NCBI GenBank assembly: GCA_002718215.1 | Contig: PBDV01000015.1 | Coordinates: forward strand, 13,723 to 46,079 | DNA: 32,357 nucleotides | Direction: 5' to 3' | Origin: Methanobacteriota archaeon | GTDB lineage: Archaea > Thermoplasmatota > Poseidoniia > Poseidoniales > Thalassarchaeaceae | Part shown: piece after piece, positions 1 through 7,506 of the stretch | How positions within the stretch are numbered: the first letter of the stretch is position 1 | Layout: every line of letters begins with the position of its first letter | Program-made: the position numbers and the translations under genes | Notes under the pieces: model-generated | What the model saw: only the letters and a program-made list of their open reading frames with translations | Told to the model about the DNA's origin: nothing | The model's database searches: none

Positions 1-540
1 GATTCTGCTCCATCAGTAATTTCCAAATCTATTGAAGGATTGAGTTTAGATTCTCATGGAATCGAAGAAATCCGGGAGTTTATTTCACATACTTCATCTG
101 TGGTTGCTGTTGCTGCTTATCGTCGTCTAAATTATGAAAACGCCTTGAACTTTCAGGACACTGTGACGTTACTCTCCAATCCATCTGGTGAGGCTATTGA
201 AGCAGTAGTTGACGCTTTTTCTGATGGAATCGAATGGGCAGATGAAGATATTATTGATTTTCTTTTATCAGTTCCTTCTGAATCATTGATTCCTAGATTA
301 GTTAGGCGTTCGCCGAAAAATGCAGTTGATCCTGTTCGAGCTAAGTTAATCTTGGGGCCTTGTAGTGAATTCAGAAAAATCCGATATTTAGAGGATCTCA
401 TTGGTCGAAAATTGGGTTTAGAGACTCTCTCTTCCGTCAAAACAATTTCAGAGGGTGTAGATGAAGGGCCATTAAGAGACATGGCGCTTGAAGTGCTTGA
501 AGATCAAAAATCGTTAGGTAGGGAGGAGGTTAGAGGATGA
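1..540 (+). CDS. Hypothetical protein, 5'-partial
   Basis: The frame is open from the first base of the window, so the gene starts upstream and only its last 179 codons are visible. The visible part looks mostly alpha-helical, with alternating hydrophobic and charged stretches and no membrane segment, signal peptide or recognisable catalytic motif. A HEAT-like helical repeat fold is possible but only a guess. The stop codon overlaps the ATG of the following M61 peptidase gene in an ATGA junction, so the two are almost certainly co-transcribed and translationally coupled. A TTG at 40 could serve as an internal start, but the open frame before it argues for truncation. I do not recognise the family. 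Confidence 0.7.
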   Translation, partial: DSAPSVISKSIEGLSLDSHGIEEIREFISHTSSVVAVAAYRRLNYENALNFQDTVTLLSNPSGEAIEAVVDAFSDGIEWADEDIIDFLLSVPSESLIPRLVRRSPKNAVDPVRAKLILGPCSEFRKIRYLEDLIGRKLGLETLSSVKTISEGVDEGPLRDMALEVLEDQKSLGREEVRG

Positions 541-2342
541 AGCCAATAATACACAGATTGGATGTTTCTACTCGAGATGAGCAACGTTTTCGTTCAGAGA
601 TTGAAGTACCTAATCCAGTTGGTTCAATTTTGGTTATTGCATTTCCGCGTTGGTCTCCTGGTTCATATTTAATTCGCGAGCCTAGGAGGTTAGTTCATGA
701 TTTAAGGGCGTGGGCAACGATTTCAGAAAAAGAAATGGACTGTAAAGTAGAACGACGAGGTCCTGATGAGGTTCGAATCAAAATACCAAAACATGCGACT
801 TCTATGCATGTTGAATGGTTTGCTTTTGGGAATGATTTGAGTGTAAGAACCAATCATATTGATTCAAGTCATTTTCATATGATTCCTTCTGCAACTTTTC
901 CTAGAATAATTAGGGGGTCTTCTGATTCGGAAGGGCCATACCAAGTAGAACTTCTTCATCCCGAGGATTGGTCAGTTACTACTCAATTAAAATCAGTAAA
1001 TTGTATCGATGAAGGAGGGATTATTCGCTCTATTTGGACAGCAGGTTCTCGTGATGCATTGTATGATGGAGTTTTGGAGGCTAATGCAAATCCCGAAGTC
1101 CTCTTTGAAGCAGGAGGTCGGCGATTTAGATTGAAATTATGGGATGCTGGAGGCGTTACCATTGATCCGCAGAGAATCGACTATCTGGTTGAATCAATGA
1201 GTAACTTATTTTCTGAATTTCATGCATTATTTGGAGAGCCACCTTGGGATAATTATGCCGTGATTCTCCACTTAACAGAAAAGGCGAGAGGCGGTTTAGA
1301 ACATACAGGAAGTCAATCTAGTCAGATGCGCAGGGGTTCATTGGATCCTGGCGATAAAGAAGGTTGGAGGGATCTAATTTCCCTTTTATCTCATGAATAC
1401 GTTCATGCATGGAATGTTAAGCGACTTCGGCCCAAAACCTTCGATGATTATGATTTGTCTCAAGAGATGCATACTGATTTACTATGGTGGTTTGAAGGAG
1501 TTACTAGTTGGCTTGGAGATATGATGTGTCTTCGAAGCGGCGTTTGGTCTGATGGAGATTGGGCTGCCGATCTAAAGAGAAAATTAACTCGTTTTCACTC
1601 TATGTCTGGCTGGGATCATCAATGCCTTTCTGAATCTAGCTTTGAGTCATGGTATCATTTGTATCGTCCACATCCTCATTCTTCTGAAACGACGATTTCC
1701 TACTATCTACAGGGCGAAATTGCCGCTATGTGTATGGATTTAGAATTGCGGAGGAGGACAAAGGGAGAAGTCGGTTTAGATGATGTAATGGTGGATCTTT
1801 GGAAGCGACATGGCCTACATATTGAGGGCGACTCCGGTTCAGGGGGATTAGAACCGAGAGCAATTATTGAGCAAGATATCGTTTCTTCAATGAATCGACT
1901 TAGTGGAGGTAAATTGAATGCGGTAGTTCGGCGTTTAGTCCATGGATTAGGTGCACCAAATATGTTGGAATGGTCCAAAGGAATGGGTCGAAAACTTGAG
2001 CCTGTAGAATCAGATGATCCTGTAGGATGGTTAGGTGTCCAACTTTCTGAATCTCCTTTGCGGATTTCTAAATTTTTAGCGGGAAGTCCAGTAAGAGATA
2101 AACTTCAGCCTGGGGACGAGATTGTATCAATTAATGGGCGAAGGACTCGAAAATCATCAGATCTTAAGGGGGCATTGCGTGGACGAGCAGAAGAAAAAGT
2201 TTCATTGACAATTTCACGTAGAGGGGGAATGATGGAGTTTGAAGTAGTTCCTGCTAAGAATCCTTTACATCCAGTATTGATTTCAGGGAATGGTAATCGG
2301 CTTTGGAGAGCATTTTCTTCATCTAAAAGAACTAATGATTAA
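537..2342 (+). CDS. M61 family glycyl-aminopeptidase-like protein with PDZ domain
   Basis: A 601-residue zinc peptidase of family M61. The conserved core is visible: GGLEH at residues 252-256, the zinc-binding HEYVH at 286-290 followed by AWNVKRLRP, and a downstream WWFEG whose Glu320 is the probable third zinc ligand. The N-terminal 180 or so residues match the beta-rich domain of the family (PRWSPGSYLIRE near 37-48). Residues about 490-580 form a C-terminal PDZ domain (GWLGVQL, then GDEIVSINGR). No signal peptide is seen, so it probably acts in the cytoplasm on peptides with small or acidic N-terminal residues; the substrate is family knowledge, not visible here. It is ATGA-coupled to the gene before it and overlaps the convergent ParB-fold gene by 4 bp. 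Confidence 0.93.
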   Translation: MKPIIHRLDVSTRDEQRFRSEIEVPNPVGSILVIAFPRWSPGSYLIREPRRLVHDLRAWATISEKEMDCKVERRGPDEVRIKIPKHATSMHVEWFAFGNDLSVRTNHIDSSHFHMIPSATFPRIIRGSSDSEGPYQVELLHPEDWSVTTQLKSVNCIDEGGIIRSIWTAGSRDALYDGVLEANANPEVLFEAGGRRFRLKLWDAGGVTIDPQRIDYLVESMSNLFSEFHALFGEPPWDNYAVILHLTEKARGGLEHTGSQSSQMRRGSLDPGDKEGWRDLISLLSHEYVHAWNVKRLRPKTFDDYDLSQEMHTDLLWWFEGVTSWLGDMMCLRSGVWSDGDWAADLKRKLTRFHSMSGWDHQCLSESSFESWYHLYRPHPHSSETTISYYLQGEIAAMCMDLELRRRTKGEVGLDDVMVDLWKRHGLHIEGDSGSGGLEPRAIIEQDIVSSMNRLSGGKLNAVVRRLVHGLGAPNMLEWSKGMGRKLEPVESDDPVGWLGVQLSESPLRISKFLAGSPVRDKLQPGDEIVSINGRRTRKSSDLKGALRGRAEEKVSLTISRRGGMMEFEVVPAKNPLHPVLISGNGNRLWRAFSSSKRTND

Positions 2343-2752
2343 CGTAATTTTTCTAGAGGGAAAAATTGTTGCGGATAATCAATCGAGATTGTATGTTTAC
2401 TCGTTTTTGGAGGAAATAAATTACCTGACTCCGCAATTGAAAGAACGGATTGTTTGGTCACAATAATTTCTTCTTTTCCTGGCCACGCTTTTACTTGGAT
2501 TGAATCATCTTCTAGATAATCAACTTCGATTCCAGGAATCAGTTTTAGCCCCAAATGTAATGCGGAATTGTATCGATGATGTCCATCTAGAATAGTTCTT
2601 GTTTTTATGTCCACTAATACAGGTTCAAAGAACCCACCTCTTTTTTCAACCCAATTAATCATTTTTTCAAGGTTTTTTGGCTTGATTTCCTCATGTGGGC
2701 GGAGGTCCTTTACCTTGATTAGGACGACATCCATGCTACTCTCAAGGTTCAT
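2339..2752 (-). CDS. ParB/SerK-fold protein, possible free-serine kinase or nucleotide-binding regulator
   Basis: A 137-residue protein with a ParB-type nucleotide-binding fold. Evidence is the VKDLRPHEE segment (residues 14-22), the EPVLVDIKT strand and the ILDGHHRYNSALHLGL motif (54-69), which matches single-domain ParB-fold enzymes such as archaeal SerK and staphylococcal SbnI more than plasmid ParB. There is no helix-turn-helix DNA-binding domain. In SerK the conserved acidic residue after the PHE motif acts in phosphoryl transfer; the PHEE here is compatible. Function as a serine kinase is an inference. The gene converges on the M61 gene with a 4-bp overlap and diverges from the CCA-adding enzyme gene across 64 bp. 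A second ATG at 2734 is an alternative start. Confidence 0.75.
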   Translation of the reverse strand: MNLESSMDVVLIKVKDLRPHEEIKPKNLEKMINWVEKRGGFFEPVLVDIKTRTILDGHHRYNSALHLGLKLIPGIEVDYLEDDSIQVKAWPGKEEIIVTKQSVLSIAESGNLFPPKTSKHTISIDYPQQFFPLEKLR

Positions 2753-2777
2753 TGATTCAAAACGCCTTGTGCGAAAT

Positions 2778-2818
2778 GAGCGGTTATTTCATTTGAATTG
2801 ACATTGACGAGCGGTTAT
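2778..2818. repeat. 10-bp direct repeat GAGCGGTTAT in divergent promoter region
   Basis: GAGCGGTTAT occurs at 2778-2787 and again at 2809-2818, 31 bp apart, between the divergent ParB-fold and CCA-enzyme genes. The second copy runs into the ATG of the CCA gene. The spacing is about three helical turns, so a regulator site is possible, but no regulator is known to me for this motif. Confidence 0.4.
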
Positions 2819-4124
2819 GGCATCCGCCCCGGCTCACTCTCCAGAGGCCGGGGGCACCCCACTTTCTTCAAAACATCAGGAACTGTTAGGAGTTCTTAAT
2901 CAAGACATAAACAGGGTAATATCCAAGATTTCTGAAGAGGGCTTCTCAATTTGGATTGTGGGGGGCACAGTACGAGATTCAGTGATTGGGTTTCCTCTAA
3001 ATGATATTGATCTTGCAACAAACGCAACACCAAGCGAAGTGTTGAAGTTAATCCCCTCGGCAATTCCTACGGGAATGGAATTTGGAACGGTTACTCTTCC
3101 ATCTACCCTTGATTCTGGTAAAATCGAAATCACTACTTTGAGGACAGATGGTACATATCTAGATGGCCGTAGGCCCGAGTCTGTTCGATTTGGATCTTCA
3201 TTAATGGAGGATCTTCAACGGAGAGATTTCACTGTAAATTCAATGGCGATTGACCCTATACATCGTCTTTTTTATGACCCTCATGGGGGTATTGATGATC
3301 TTCAGAAAGGAGTATTATCGGCAGTCGGAAATCCAATAGAGCGATTAGAAGAGGACGGACTTCGAATCATGCGAGCTTATCGTTTCATGTGCCATCCTTC
3401 TGGCCCATTCGTACCAGATTTAGAACTTTCAGAAGCATTGGTAGAATGTGCAGAATCTTTAGCTCCAGTTTCCAGAGAGAGGATTTGGGTGGAATTTCGA
3501 AAACTCCTCTCATTTCCTAAAGTGTTTGAAGTTCTCAATATGATGGTTGTTCATGGAAATATGGAAAATGTTTGCCCTGGCTTGAATGAAATCGATGATA
3601 TTGATTCTTGTTATTTTGATGGAATTAATGAAAACAGTTTGATGATTGGACGATTTTCATTATTGCTCAAACAAATGAATGAAGAAGATGCTAAAACTAT
3701 ACTGAACGGACTTAGAGTTCCAAATAAAGTTAGAGAATCAGTACTAATTATTCGAGGAAGAATTGGAATCATGCCTAACCCCGAAAGTAAGGGATGTCTT
3801 CGACGGTATAGGATGGCCTTAGGTGATGATTTAGATGCACAAATTTCAGCAGACAGAGGCTTGAATAAAGAAGTAGCAGATAATCTTCGTACCGCACTAA
3901 ATAATCTTCCTCAACTAAGAGGAGGCATAGAGCCATTAGTTGGGGGAGATGAAATATTGACTAGATTAGATATTGAACCAGGGCCTTTATTGGGAGAAAT
4001 TAAGAAATGGTTGTTTAGGATTCAGGTGGAAAATGATCTCGCAGATTCATCATCAGTATGGAATACTGCTGAATCTCTAGGGTTCAAAGGCGAACCAATT
4101 GGCGAGTATAGAATGTGGGTATAA
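2817..4124 (+). CDS. cca: CCA-adding enzyme / tRNA nucleotidyltransferase, class II (bacterial type)
   Basis: A 435-residue nucleotidyltransferase of the class II poly(A) polymerase/CCA-adding family. Visible motifs are GG..RD at 49-54, the metal-binding DID at 63-65, DGRRP near 116-120, the template-like RRDFTVN at 135-141, EEDGLRIMRAYRF and RERIWVEFRKLL. These are the class II hallmarks; archaeal CCA enzymes are normally class I and lack them. The enzyme would add or repair the CCA end of tRNAs in the cytoplasm. The length matches bacterial CCA enzymes without an HD phosphohydrolase domain. The first 20 or so residues (Ala/Ser/Pro-rich) are not typical, so a start further in is possible. 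A poly(A) polymerase role cannot be excluded from sequence. Confidence 0.9.
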   Translation: MASAPAHSPEAGGTPLSSKHQELLGVLNQDINRVISKISEEGFSIWIVGGTVRDSVIGFPLNDIDLATNATPSEVLKLIPSAIPTGMEFGTVTLPSTLDSGKIEITTLRTDGTYLDGRRPESVRFGSSLMEDLQRRDFTVNSMAIDPIHRLFYDPHGGIDDLQKGVLSAVGNPIERLEEDGLRIMRAYRFMCHPSGPFVPDLELSEALVECAESLAPVSRERIWVEFRKLLSFPKVFEVLNMMVVHGNMENVCPGLNEIDDIDSCYFDGINENSLMIGRFSLLLKQMNEEDAKTILNGLRVPNKVRESVLIIRGRIGIMPNPESKGCLRRYRMALGDDLDAQISADRGLNKEVADNLRTALNNLPQLRGGIEPLVGGDEILTRLDIEPGPLLGEIKKWLFRIQVENDLADSSSVWNTAESLGFKGEPIGEYRMWV

Positions 4125-4640
4125 TCACAATTCAGCTAAATAGTCCACATATTCTTCTCCACTGAGGAGATCATCGTAATCGAATCCATCCTGTGGTCTA
4201 ATTATTACGAACCATCCATCCCCATATGGGTCTCGATTAACATATTGGGGGTTATTTTCGACTTCACCATTCATACTCATTATTGAGCAAGCAAATGGAG
4301 TAAGAATATTCAACGTCTCAAATTCACACTGTAGGCCCACTAGATTGTCATCAGTTGAGAGTTCCCCCATGGCTCCTGTTTCCTCTTTTTCTTCATCTTT
4401 TGAAACGATTTCTTCATCTTCATGATTTTCATCATCAGACGGAATAAGAAAATCACTTCCATCTGTAATATTTGGAAGAGTCGCCTTTAGTATGCGTCCA
4501 AAATCCACTCTGATAAAATCAGAGATACCGATTTTGTATTCTTCGAAATCGTCGTTTGGTCCACTGATTAATTGGAACCACAAGTGTTCCTGAGTGTATC
4601 TTCTTCCTACTGCTATGCTGAACTCATCCTCGTCGCTCAT
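4125..4640 (-). CDS. GcvH-like lipoyl-domain protein lacking the lipoylation lysine
   Basis: A 171-residue protein resembling glycine cleavage H protein. It has RYTQEHLWF (residues 14-22; compare the YT.EHEW opening of GcvH), the YKIGISDFIRVDFGRILKATLP strand region, and the C-terminal VNRDPYGDGWFVIIRP, nearly the GcvH consensus. Two features are odd. The lipoyl hairpin, normally ESVKA, reads ETLNI with Asn111 where the modified lysine should be, and about four residues are missing from the hairpin. An acidic insertion (about residues 69-90, rich in Asp/Glu) interrupts the domain. It therefore probably cannot carry lipoate and may be a structural or regulatory paralogue. It ends directly at the stop of the CCA gene and diverges from the acyl-CoA dehydrogenase gene. 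Confidence 0.8.
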   Translation of the reverse strand: MSDEDEFSIAVGRRYTQEHLWFQLISGPNDDFEEYKIGISDFIRVDFGRILKATLPNITDGSDFLIPSDDENHEDEEIVSKDEEKEETGAMGELSTDDNLVGLQCEFETLNILTPFACSIMSMNGEVENNPQYVNRDPYGDGWFVIIRPQDGFDYDDLLSGEEYVDYLAEL

Positions 4641-4757
4641 GTACTAGCCTCATGGCGCGGCCGTTGCAATCTAATTTCAATTATTCGCTTATTTTGATAT
4701 TTTTTGAGAGTGCATCTCTTCCGAACGATTCACAAACGGAGCATTACTGGGAGGGGC

Positions 4758-5930
4758 ATGGACTTCCAAGAAACCGAAGAACAGACGATGATTCGAGACT
4801 TAGTTAGAGACTTTGCAGAATCTGTATTGGCACCAACCGCTCTAGAGCGCGATCGTCATCAAAAACCTCCAACAGAAGAGTGGGCTCAATTCATCGAATA
4901 TGGGCTTCATACCTGTACTATTCCAGAAGAATATGGAGGCACTCCTCTTGACGATATTTCTGAGGCTATAATTGTAGAAGAACTCTCACGTGTTGACCCG
5001 TCATTCGGAGTTTACTATTGTGTACATGTTGGACTTTGTAGCATGACGATTTCATTGCATGGAAATGAGCAACAGAAAGCAAAATATTTGCCGATGTTGG
5101 CAACTGATAAATTGGGTGCTTATTCTCTTTCAGAAGCAGGCGCTGGAACAGATGCTGCAGCCATGGTCTGTAAAGCTAAGATTTCTGATGATGGAAGTCA
5201 CTACATTCTCAATGGGGAAAAGATGTGGGTTACGAATGGGGCTACTGCAGACATTTTCGTTCTTTTCGCTAAAGATGTAGATCATCCTGATTATGGCGTC
5301 AAGAAGCATGGGGGAACAACTGCATTTATTGTTGAGAAAGAGTTTGAGGGCTTTTCCGTTGGTAAGAAGGAAGATAAGTTGGGAATCAGAAGTAGTGACA
5401 CTTGTACATTAGTATTGGAAAATTGCAAGGTGCCTGTAGAGAATGTATTGAAGGAACCTGGAAAAGGATTCCCAATCGCCATGAATGCTTTAGATAATTC
5501 TAGAATTGGAATTGCTGCTCAAGCATTAGGTATTGCTCAAGGCGCATTAGATGCTGCAGTTCGGTATTCACATGAAAGAGAAGCGTTTGGAAAGCCACTT
5601 GCCTATCACCAATCGATTGGCAATTATTTAGCAGATATGGCAACCCAGACTGACGCAGCTAGACTAATGGTCTATCGAGCAGCTTGGGCCAAAGAACAAC
5701 ATTATCATCACGGAGGAAGACGCCATACGAAAGAAGCCAGTATGGCAAAACTCTTCGCAGGAGATAATGCAATGTGGGTAGCAGAAAGAGCGGTTCAAGT
5801 TCTAGGTGGTTATGGATATACTACTGATTTCCCTGTTGAGAGATTCTTTAGAGATGCTAAGATTACTCAAATTTATGAAGGAACACAGGAAGTTCAGAGA
5901 ATTGTGATTAATCGTGCTTTAGGCGATTGA
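4758..5930 (+). CDS. Acyl-CoA dehydrogenase (short/medium-chain type)
   Basis: A 390-residue FAD-dependent acyl-CoA dehydrogenase that would introduce the alpha-beta double bond into an acyl-CoA and pass electrons to ETF. Evidence: the SLSEAGAGTDAAAM segment (123-136) and WVTNGATADIFVLF (157-170) of the FAD/substrate domain, FGKPLAYHQSIGNYLADMA, QVLGGYGYTTDFPVERFFRDAKI, and QIYEGTQE with the catalytic base at Glu374. The start at 4758 (MDFQETEEQ) is chosen because family members begin this way and GGAGGGG precedes it; a GTG at 4704 would add 18 unrelated residues. Chain-length preference cannot be read from the sequence. It is followed directly by the Asp-box lipoprotein, whose role may be unrelated. 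Confidence 0.95.
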   Translation: MDFQETEEQTMIRDLVRDFAESVLAPTALERDRHQKPPTEEWAQFIEYGLHTCTIPEEYGGTPLDDISEAIIVEELSRVDPSFGVYYCVHVGLCSMTISLHGNEQQKAKYLPMLATDKLGAYSLSEAGAGTDAAAMVCKAKISDDGSHYILNGEKMWVTNGATADIFVLFAKDVDHPDYGVKKHGGTTAFIVEKEFEGFSVGKKEDKLGIRSSDTCTLVLENCKVPVENVLKEPGKGFPIAMNALDNSRIGIAAQALGIAQGALDAAVRYSHEREAFGKPLAYHQSIGNYLADMATQTDAARLMVYRAAWAKEQHYHHGGRRHTKEASMAKLFAGDNAMWVAERAVQVLGGYGYTTDFPVERFFRDAKITQIYEGTQEVQRIVINRALGD

Positions 5931-5974
5931 GATTCTATGCGCAAGATAATTGTCTGATACCTCCTCGCAAGTAC

Positions 5975-7468
5975 ATGCGAGGCGCAACTCTGTTGGTCAG
6001 TTTCATGTTACTGACTGCAGTATTGCCTGGTTGTCTCAAAGAAGATATTCCGTCTCCTCCACCCCTTGTAGAACCTGAATTTCCTTCAACATTCGTAACA
6101 GGTGCCGATGGACTTCCAGTGGATGAAGAATTAATCCCTATGTCCTTTACTTTCAGTGATGTAGGAGAAACCGGAAAAGAACCTAGTATTGGTATAACTT
6201 CTAGTGGTTGTATTTTCTTTATTGCGATGGAGAAAGTAATGAGGTCCTGTGATTATGGAGAATCATGGGTTGAAACACAAGATCCGGTTCAATGTTCTCC
6301 TACTACAAGTGACCCATATGGTTGGGTAGATCCAATTACAGATAGAATATTCAATGTTCAAATGATTGGATTAGAAACATCTTGGATTTGTTGGAGCGAT
6401 GATGATGGTGAATCTTGGTTGGGCAATCCTCATGATTCAGGAACAACTCCAATTAACGATCACATCAAACTTGCAAGTGGTCCATGGACCGATTCTGGGT
6501 ATGGGGCTTTAGGGCAGTTTACTAGCGGATTTTATGAAACTGCAGTTTACTATTGTTACAACAAACTCGCGGGGATTTTTTGTTTCACCAGTTTTGATGG
6601 TGGTGCAACCTTTGAAGCAGGTGGTCAAATCATCGGTTTAGCCACTACAAATGGTGGTCTACATGGTGCTATATCAACAGCTCCAGATGGAACAGTATAT
6701 GTTACACCGCGTGTAGAAACTCCAACTGTAATCGTTTCCAAGGATAATGGATTTACTTGGTTTGAACGTTCCATGGGGGAAGATGTCGGAACTCCTTATC
6801 CTAGAAAGAATTCTGAGGTTTCAACGGACTCTGAATCAAATGCATATCATGTTTGGACTGGAGGTGATGAAGGTGTTTACATGTCTAGATCAACAGATTC
6901 AGGAGAAACTTGGGAGCAAGAGAGTATCCGAATTTCTCCCGCTGGTGTAATCTCTTCCGTGTTTCCTCAAACCGATGCAGGCGAACCTGGAAGAATAGCG
7001 GTAACTTATCTTGGCAGTCAAAATTCTGAGATGTTGAATCAATCCGATATCGATGGCAATGCTTGGGATGGAAATGCACACTATGCTCCGAATAATGTGA
7101 CCTATCATCTTTACATTACTTTCAGCCTTAACGCATTGGATGAGAATCCGGTTTTCCATACTTATCGAGTAACAGATGATCCTGTTCAAGTCGGTTCTAT
7201 CTGTCTAAATTCAGGTGATTGTAGAGATATTGGTGGATCAAACCGTAACTTGTTAGATTTCAATGACTTACATATCGATAGAGAAGGTCGTGTTTATGTT
7301 GCCTTTGCAGATGGTTGCACAGGTGAGTGTGCAAGCAATGAGAATTCAACTGCTGAAGATTCAAGAGATGGTAGAGGTTCTGTATACTATCTTTCTAGTG
7401 GACCAAGTTTGTTTGAATCATTTGGCGATCTTGAACCTTTGTTGATTCCAATCGAAAATGAAGAATAA
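5975..7468 (+). CDS. Secreted lipoprotein with Asp-box (BNR/sialidase-like) beta-propeller
   Basis: About 497 residues from the ATG at 5975. A short basic N-terminus, a hydrophobic core and the lipobox-like LPGC at residues 17-20 predict an exported lipoprotein anchored through Cys20. The body carries five Asp-box motifs of the form S.D.G.TW: CDYGESW, DDDGESW, DGGATF, KDNGFTW and TDSGETW, which mark six-bladed sialidase/BNR propellers. No sialidase Arg triad or FRIP motif is apparent, so glycosidase activity is not supported; it may bind or act on surface or environmental polymers. A TTG at 5927 overlapping the previous stop would add 16 residues that break the signal peptide. The gene may be co-transcribed with the acyl-CoA dehydrogenase gene before it. 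Confidence 0.8.
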   Translation: MRGATLLVSFMLLTAVLPGCLKEDIPSPPPLVEPEFPSTFVTGADGLPVDEELIPMSFTFSDVGETGKEPSIGITSSGCIFFIAMEKVMRSCDYGESWVETQDPVQCSPTTSDPYGWVDPITDRIFNVQMIGLETSWICWSDDDGESWLGNPHDSGTTPINDHIKLASGPWTDSGYGALGQFTSGFYETAVYYCYNKLAGIFCFTSFDGGATFEAGGQIIGLATTNGGLHGAISTAPDGTVYVTPRVETPTVIVSKDNGFTWFERSMGEDVGTPYPRKNSEVSTDSESNAYHVWTGGDEGVYMSRSTDSGETWEQESIRISPAGVISSVFPQTDAGEPGRIAVTYLGSQNSEMLNQSDIDGNAWDGNAHYAPNNVTYHLYITFSLNALDENPVFHTYRVTDDPVQVGSICLNSGDCRDIGGSNRNLLDFNDLHIDREGRVYVAFADGCTGECASNENSTAEDSRDGRGSVYYLSSGPSLFESFGDLEPLLIPIENEE

Positions 7469-7506
7469 TAATCATCAATCAGTGGTTCAGATTAGTCTGA
7501 CTATAG

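Noticed and set aside
5975-7468. Call as an active sialidase
   Set aside because: Only the Asp-boxes are seen; no FRIP motif or catalytic Arg triad and Tyr/Glu pair could be placed.
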